Of a DNA stretch of 64,000 nucleotides, positions 61,198-64,000 are shown in pieces (position 1 is the stretch's first letter; each line of letters begins with the position of its first letter). The stretch lies in assembly GCF_008692035.1 (NCBI RefSeq), contig NZ_VTFG01000001.1:124001-188000 (forward strand), in the 5' to 3' direction. Made by a program: the position numbers and the translations under genes. This DNA comes from Pseudomonas marginalis. Its GTDB lineage: Bacteria > Pseudomonadota > Gammaproteobacteria > Pseudomonadales > Pseudomonadaceae. The notes under the pieces were generated by a model that saw only the letters and a program-made list of their open reading frames with translations, made no database searches and was not told the DNA's origin.

Positions 61198-62010
61198 ATG
61201 GACATGCCCTCAGCTCAACAGGCGATTGCCTGCAACAAGGACGCCTGGGATCAATCCGCCGACCTGCACAAAACCACCGAGACCTGGAGCGCCCTGCTTA
61301 ACGGGGTCCGCGACCCTGGGTTTTCGTGCCTGGACCCCACCCTTACCGGGCTGTTGCAAGACATCGGCGTTGCCGGCAAAGAGGTGGTGCAGGTGTGCTG
61401 CAATAACGGCCGCGAAAGCCTGTCGCTGTTTGGCCTGGGCGCGCGTTTGGTGGTCGGTGTGGATCAATCCCGGGCGTTCCTGCAGCAGGCCCGTGAGCTT
61501 GCCGACGTTTCGCCCCACAACCCGGAATTCATCGAAAGCGATATCCACCAGTTGCCATCCCGCTTGCACGAGCGCTTCGACATTGCCTTGGTGACCATCG
61601 GCGTGCTGGGCTGGATGCCGGATGTGGCGCTGTTCATGCGCCATGTTGCGAGGACCTTGAAACCCGGTGGCACGCTGGTGATGTATGAAACCCACCCGTT
61701 TCTGGAAATGTTCGACCCGCGCGCGCCAGACCCACTGTTGCCGGCCAGTTCGTACTTCCAGCGTGAGCCTTTTGTGCTGCAGGAGTCGATTGTCTATGAG
61801 GGGCAGGGCGAAGTGGCGGGGCCGACCTCCTATTGGTATGTGCACACCCTGGGGGATGTGGTGAGCGCGGCGATTGCTGCGCAATTGCAGATCGACCATC
61901 TGCAGGAATATGCCCACTCCAATCGCGAAGAACTTTACGACCAGTACGAGCACCAGCCTGCCCAGTTGCCCCTGTGCTTCACGCTGGCCGCCACCAAGCG
62001 TCCCGCCTGA
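61198..62010 (+). CDS. Class I SAM-dependent methyltransferase
   Basis: 270-residue methyltransferase (MDMPSAQQAIACNKDAWDQS), preceded by CTGGAGACGCA. Motif I reads VVQVCCNNGRESLSLFGLG, with the usual GxG weakened to NNG; the acidic residue is in VVGVDQSRAFL. GMxxDVALF-type and LKPGGTLVMYETHPFLEMFD follow. The overall shape is that of UbiE/COQ5-like small-molecule methyltransferases. Isolated gene, substrate unknown. Confidence 0.88.
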   Translation: MDMPSAQQAIACNKDAWDQSADLHKTTETWSALLNGVRDPGFSCLDPTLTGLLQDIGVAGKEVVQVCCNNGRESLSLFGLGARLVVGVDQSRAFLQQARELADVSPHNPEFIESDIHQLPSRLHERFDIALVTIGVLGWMPDVALFMRHVARTLKPGGTLVMYETHPFLEMFDPRAPDPLLPASSYFQREPFVLQESIVYEGQGEVAGPTSYWYVHTLGDVVSAAIAAQLQIDHLQEYAHSNREELYDQYEHQPAQLPLCFTLAATKRPA

Positions 62011-62027
62011 GCCGATTCGCACCAGGC

Positions 62028-62053
62028 AAAAAAAAGCCCGCGAACTGGCGGGC
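62028..62053 (-). terminator. Rho-independent terminator of the TIGR03067-like gene
   Basis: GCCCGC (62036-62041) and GCGGGC (62048-62053) form a 6-bp stem; on the minus strand it is followed by eight T residues (62028-62035 as A on the plus strand). It therefore terminates transcription arriving from the minus-strand gene at 62148-62534. Confidence 0.85.
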
Positions 62054-62147
62054 CAAGGGATTTACTGGAGTAGGTAGGCTTCACCCTATAGGGCTGAAAG
62101 TGAAGGCTTTGTGAAAATGCTGTCACGCGTTCGGATGGCGTACAGCA

Positions 62148-62534
62148 TCAAGCGCGGCGCACGAAAGTGCGCATGGTTTGGCCTGGGCCGGTACTGAACA
62201 CGATGGGCCTGGGCATACCTTCATCCGCCGCAATGAACACAAATGAATCCCCCTCGAGGCGATAACTGGCGGGCAGGTGCTTACCGGCGTCATCGCCCAG
62301 GGCGTCCACCCAGGTAATGCTTTTGGGAACCGTGCTGCTGTCGAGGAAAAACCGACCCGCCAACAACACCTCGCCACTGACGGTCTTCACTTCGAAGCGG
62401 TCGCCGCTGATAGTGGTTAAAGCACCCGGAGCGCTGTGGGCATCGATGGGATTGAGTACGCCACTGTCTTCGAGTGAGGTTTGCTCCCAGGCGCCTTGAA
62501 GGGCTTGAATATCCGGGTCTGAAATGGATGACAT
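62148..62534 (-). CDS. TIGR03067-like domain protein
   Basis: 128-residue protein (MSSISDPDIQALQGAWEQTS), start at 62534 with AAGGAA upstream; longer frames upstream lack coding character. LQGAWEQTSLEDSG, the GRFFLDSSTVPKSITWVDA segment and RLEGDSFVFIAADEGMPRP resemble the TIGR03067 pattern (LQGtW..., LDP..PK.iD..., Y.l.GD.L), a lipocalin-like small beta domain of unknown role. No signal peptide is seen. Confidence 0.6.
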   Translation of the reverse strand: MSSISDPDIQALQGAWEQTSLEDSGVLNPIDAHSAPGALTTISGDRFEVKTVSGEVLLAGRFFLDSSTVPKSITWVDALGDDAGKHLPASYRLEGDSFVFIAADEGMPRPIVFSTGPGQTMRTFVRRA

Positions 62535-62868
62535 ACAAATTCCTTTTTGCTGCAGGAGTAATTGCCGGACGTTGCCGGCGGTGCTGCCTTTTACCATCTT
62601 TCGCCGTTCGATGATCGGTGGTTGCCGGGCCCCAAGGCCAGCCCGTCGAGGCGTCTGCAAGGCACATTCGGTAGACAGGTTTTCACAATTCTTGATTAAC
62701 TTTTGGTTACAAACTGTGGCTAAATAACTGCCACGGACCACGTATCGGGACATTACTCAGCCGTTCGTGCCAATTGTGTGAATTGTGATTTCAGATGCTG
62801 CTATCCATCCTCAGCCGTTGTGGGCGCGCAGGAGCAGCCTGTTTTCTCCTGACATGTGACGAAATCCC
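62535..62868. other. Gene-free region between TIGR03067-like gene and lpxO
   Basis: 334 bp with no supported gene. It contains an AT-rich stretch near 62685-62730 that should hold a promoter, and a direct repeat AATTGTG-TG-AATTGTG near 62775-62790 of unknown function. No clear PhoP box was found upstream of lpxO. Confidence 0.4.
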
Positions 62869-63768
62869 TTGAAACTCATCATTGTTGTTCTCTACGTTGC
62901 CTCCATTGCGTATGTACACCTGCGTGGTCGGGTGCGGCATAAGCTGGGCCGCCAACTCAGTGATCATTCGACCTTCCTGGCCCCGATCAACTGCTTGCTG
63001 TACCTGTGCTCCAGGTTACCCGGCCGTCCCTACCTGTCACCCAGTGACTTTCCTGACTTGAGCCCCCTTGAGGCGCATTGGAAGGAGATTCGCGAGGAGG
63101 GCCTTAACCTCATGCACATGGGTGAAATCAAGCGCTCGGACCAGTACAACGATGTAGGTTTCAACTCGTTCTTCAAGTCTGGCTGGAAACGCTTTTACCT
63201 GAAATGGTACGGCGAAAGCCATCCTTCGGCGATGAAACTGTGCCCGCGTACTACCGAGCTGTTGCAGGGCATCGGCTCGATCAAGGCGGCAATGTTCGCC
63301 GAGTTGCCACCGGGCTCCAAGCTGGTGCGCCACCGTGACCCCTACGCCGGTTCGTACCGTTATCACTTGGGTCTGGTGACCCCGAATGATCCGGGCTGCT
63401 ATATCAATGTGGACGGCGAGAACTATTACTGGCGTGACGGTGAGGCAGTGATGTTTGACGAGACCTACATCCACTACGCCGAAAACACCACGCAGCAGAA
63501 CCGCATCATCCTGTTTTGCGATATCGAGCGGCCGATGAAATATCGCTGGGCTGCCACGTTCAACCGTTGGTTCAGTCGTAACGTCATGGCCGCTGCAGGC
63601 TCGCCCAACGATGCAGGCGACAAGACCGGCGGGCTCAATCGCGCATTTAACCGGCTGTACAAGATTCGCTTGCGTGGCAAAGAGCTGAAAAAACGCAACC
63701 GCACACGTTACTACCTGGAAAAATGGGCGATCTTCGCGGCCCTGGCACTCATCTTCATACTGATTTGA
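62869..63768 (+). CDS. lpxO: Lipid A 2-hydroxylase LpxO (aspartyl/asparaginyl beta-hydroxylase family)
   Basis: 299-residue Fe(II)/2-oxoglutarate oxygenase that hydroxylates a secondary acyl chain of lipid A at the inner membrane. The start is TTG at 62869. An N-terminal TM (MKLIIVVLYVASIAYVHLRG) and a C-terminal hydrophobic tail (WAIFAALALIFILI) anchor it. LVRHRDPYAGSYRYHLGL has the HxD iron motif, FDETYIHYAENTTQQNRIIL the distal histidine and the 2-oxoglutarate arginine. The length matches pseudomonad LpxO (about 300). Confidence 0.92.
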   Translation: MKLIIVVLYVASIAYVHLRGRVRHKLGRQLSDHSTFLAPINCLLYLCSRLPGRPYLSPSDFPDLSPLEAHWKEIREEGLNLMHMGEIKRSDQYNDVGFNSFFKSGWKRFYLKWYGESHPSAMKLCPRTTELLQGIGSIKAAMFAELPPGSKLVRHRDPYAGSYRYHLGLVTPNDPGCYINVDGENYYWRDGEAVMFDETYIHYAENTTQQNRIILFCDIERPMKYRWAATFNRWFSRNVMAAAGSPNDAGDKTGGLNRAFNRLYKIRLRGKELKKRNRTRYYLEKWAIFAALALIFILI

Positions 63769-63786
63769 AGTCGATTCGGGCGTTAG

Positions 63787-64000
63787 TCACTCCGGTGGCT
63801 TTGCGCCCAACTTTTCCCACATTTTTTTACTGATCTTCTGCCGATTGGCGTAGCCGGCCCAAGGATCAACCTTCAGCTCCTGCAAGCGTTGGTGCAGGTT
63901 GGCCACCGTCCATTGCTGAGCGCCGCGCAATCCCTTCAATTCCTCGCGACTGACCGGCACCGACACCGGCAGCCCAGCGCGTGCGCGCACCGAATAAGCC
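63787..64000 (-). CDS. ligD: LigD-type DNA ligase/polymerase domain, C-terminal end only
   Basis: The minus-strand frame enters from the window edge as AYSVRARAGLPVSVPVSREE and ends at 63787, about 71 codons. RAR.GLPVSVPVS..EL and QQWTVANLHQRL, then DPWAGY, are the terminal part of the LigD primase-polymerase domain used in bacterial NHEJ. Whether the full protein also has the ligase and nuclease domains cannot be seen. The ATG at 63990 is not the true start, since the frame is open to the edge. Confidence 0.82.
   Translation of the reverse strand, partial: AYSVRARAGLPVSVPVSREELKGLRGAQQWTVANLHQRLQELKVDPWAGYANRQKISKKMWEKLGAKPPE

Overview
The window is a chromosomal segment of a fluorescens-group Pseudomonas. 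This is inferred from GC-rich coding DNA, dense gene packing with many 4-bp ATGA overlaps, pseudomonad REP-type intergenic repeats, and the gene content (MocR/LysE pair, FecI/FecR, SsuABC-like transport, UppP, YbiT, LpxO, DUF2388). No rRNA, tRNA, integrase, transposase or CRISPR array was recognised. Both ends cut genes: nrdB on the left and a LigD-type polymerase domain on the right.

Layout. 1-6.4 kb holds nrdB with a tandem NrdR-box operator, a GNAT acetyltransferase, a divergent MocR/LysE pair, a MASE2-GGDEF cyclase and a secreted M20 peptidase. 6.5-11.6 kb is a large Rhs protein whose AT-rich tip is an RNase A-like toxin, followed by an overlapping CdiI-type immunity gene. 11.7-17.2 kb is an RND pump and lipoprotein adaptor, divergent from a Bcr/CflA-type exporter across a perfect 24-bp palindrome. 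17.2-21.3 kb is a catecholate-type TonB receptor convergent with a two-component system preceded by a Fur-like box.

22.45-26.6 kb is the most unusual region. Four AT-rich genes (ProC-like reductase, SAM methyltransferase-fold protein, RarD-like exporter, MSOX-type flavin oxidase) lie in one minus-strand operon. A 49-bp perfect direct repeat (68 bp imperfect) brackets them, and its right copy carries the ribosome site and start codon of the next gene, a channel with a cyclic-nucleotide domain. Recombination between the repeats would restore an uninterrupted native locus, so this looks like a recently inserted metabolic cassette without its own recombinase.

28-48 kb has an orphan FecI/FecR pair and a sulfur-themed stretch. 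This includes a sulfonate-type ABC transporter, a TOBE protein, a PatB-like C-S lyase and a tightly overlapping operon. The operon encodes two paralogous binding proteins, an FAD 2-hydroxyacid dehydrogenase, an aminotransferase, two permeases, an ATPase and a thiol dioxygenase. It is followed by a 900-residue fusion of four rhodanese domains to a PLP C-S lyase, then gamma-glutamyltransferase. Together these could import a thiol amino acid, interconvert its amino, oxo and hydroxy forms, and strip or oxidise the sulfur.

47.8-64 kb is ordinary housekeeping and accessory content: nicotinamide riboside salvage (PnuC and an NadR-like kinase), a Cache chemoreceptor, UppP, a LysR/azoreductase pair, an alpha/beta hydrolase, two MFS transporters, ABC-F YbiT, DUF2388 and lipoprotein genes, a methyltransferase, a TIGR03067-like protein and LpxO. 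Several intergenic gaps carry REP-type inverted repeats, one with a 17-bp tandem array.
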